Shown here: positions 6,650-6,864 of the stretch, piece by piece
How positions within the stretch are numbered: the first letter of the stretch is position 1
Layout: each line of letters starts with the position of its first letter
Made by a program: the position numbers and the translations under genes
The notes under the pieces: generated by a model
Databases searched by the model: none
Seen by the model: the letters and a program-made list of their open reading frames with translations, nothing else
Told to the model about the DNA's origin: nothing
Assembly: GCA_023395675.1 (NCBI GenBank)
Contig: JAEWYL010000316.1
Location: forward strand, 1 to 6,864
Length of the DNA: 6,864 nucleotides
Source of the DNA: Chloroflexota bacterium
GTDB taxonomy: Bacteria; Chloroflexota; Anaerolineae; Anaerolineales; UBA4823
Direction: 5' to 3'

Positions 6650-6864
6650 GTGGATGGCAAGAATGGACCGCATGACTGGGTGATCTGGTATCCCCAGGCA
6701 GCCGCCACCGGGCTGCTTCTCGGGCGCGGCCGCATTGACCCAACCACCGAGCTGCTGGTGCATGCAGCCCCGCCGGTGCTCACGGCCGAGGTGTACGACC
6801 CCTCGGGCAGGCGTCTGGCCTTTGGGAAGGACCTGCCCGCCACCCAGGAATCCCCCATCTGCAG
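6650..6864 (+). CDS. Unrecognised protein, N-terminal fragment (3' end outside window)
   Basis: A frame starting at GTG 6650 stays open to the end of the window, giving 71 complete codons. It has a well-spaced Shine-Dalgarno sequence and the same G/C-rich third positions as the other genes. The visible protein begins MDGKNGPHDWVIWYPQAAAT and contains EVYDPSGRRLAFGKDL at 47-62. There is no signal peptide or membrane segment at the N-terminus. The alternation of short hydrophobic stretches with Pro/Gly turns (LLVHAAPPVLTAEV at 35-48) suggests a beta-rich fold. I do not recognise the family and assign no function. The frame is also open upstream, through the hairpin to an ATG at 6578, but that start has no ribosome binding site and would lie within the stem. 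It follows the HtrA-like gene on the same strand, separated by 125 bp with a terminator-like hairpin, so it may or may not be co-transcribed. Confidence 0.65.
   Translation, partial: MDGKNGPHDWVIWYPQAAATGLLLGRGRIDPTTELLVHAAPPVLTAEVYDPSGRRLAFGKDLPATQESPIC

Noticed and set aside
6478..6858. A 126-codon minus-strand open frame across the end of the HtrA-like gene, the hairpin and the last gene
   Set aside because: It runs through the terminator hairpin, has no ribosome binding site and gives a Ser/Arg/Pro-rich product. The plus-strand frame from GTG 6650 has a better start and better codon use.
1..6864. A CRISPR array, toxin-antitoxin pair, mobile element or defence system
   Set aside because: I saw no regularly spaced repeats, transposase or integrase motifs, terminal inverted repeats or small paired genes anywhere in the window.

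Overview
The window is GC-rich bacterial chromosomal DNA with dense coding, strong G/C preference at third codon positions and Shine-Dalgarno-type starts. Gene content and protein style suggest an aerobic or facultative member of a GC-rich phylum. The features are a TPR protein, an E1o/E2o operon resembling those of Chloroflexota and Actinobacteria, and a membrane-anchored HtrA-like protein. Chloroflexota is my best guess, as an inference with low certainty. No tRNA, rRNA, CRISPR array, insertion sequence or phage gene is visible.

Layout. (1) Bases 1-551, + strand: the C-terminal part of a tetratricopeptide-repeat protein that begins outside the window. (2) Bases 569-613: a perfect 15-bp hairpin between convergent genes, with its T-tract on the minus strand, so it mainly terminates the operon to its right. 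(3) Bases 638-4879, minus strand: a two-gene operon, sucA (E1, 945 aa) followed 9 bp later by sucB (E2, 464 aa). It encodes two of the three components of the 2-oxoglutarate dehydrogenase complex. The E3 gene (lpd) and sucCD are not in the window. (4) Bases 4880-5336: a divergent intergenic region with a candidate minus-strand promoter for sucAB, a short direct repeat over its -35 box, a leader hairpin and an A+T-rich block. (5) Bases 5337-6524, + strand: a membrane-anchored HtrA/DegP-like trypsin-fold plus PDZ protein. Two of its three catalytic residues are replaced (Asp to Gly, Ser to Thr), so it is probably a pseudoprotease. (6) Bases 6571-6605: a strong hairpin, likely a terminator. (7) Bases 6650-6864, + strand: the start of an unrecognised gene with a GTG start and a good Shine-Dalgarno sequence, running off the window.

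How the genes work together. SucA decarboxylates 2-oxoglutarate with thiamine diphosphate and passes the succinyl group to the lipoyl arm of SucB, which makes succinyl-CoA. This is the oxidative step of the TCA cycle. The HtrA-like protein is transcribed divergently and has no evident functional tie to the dehydrogenase. I found no convincing new multi-gene system. The most notable observation is the degenerate active site of the HtrA-like protein.
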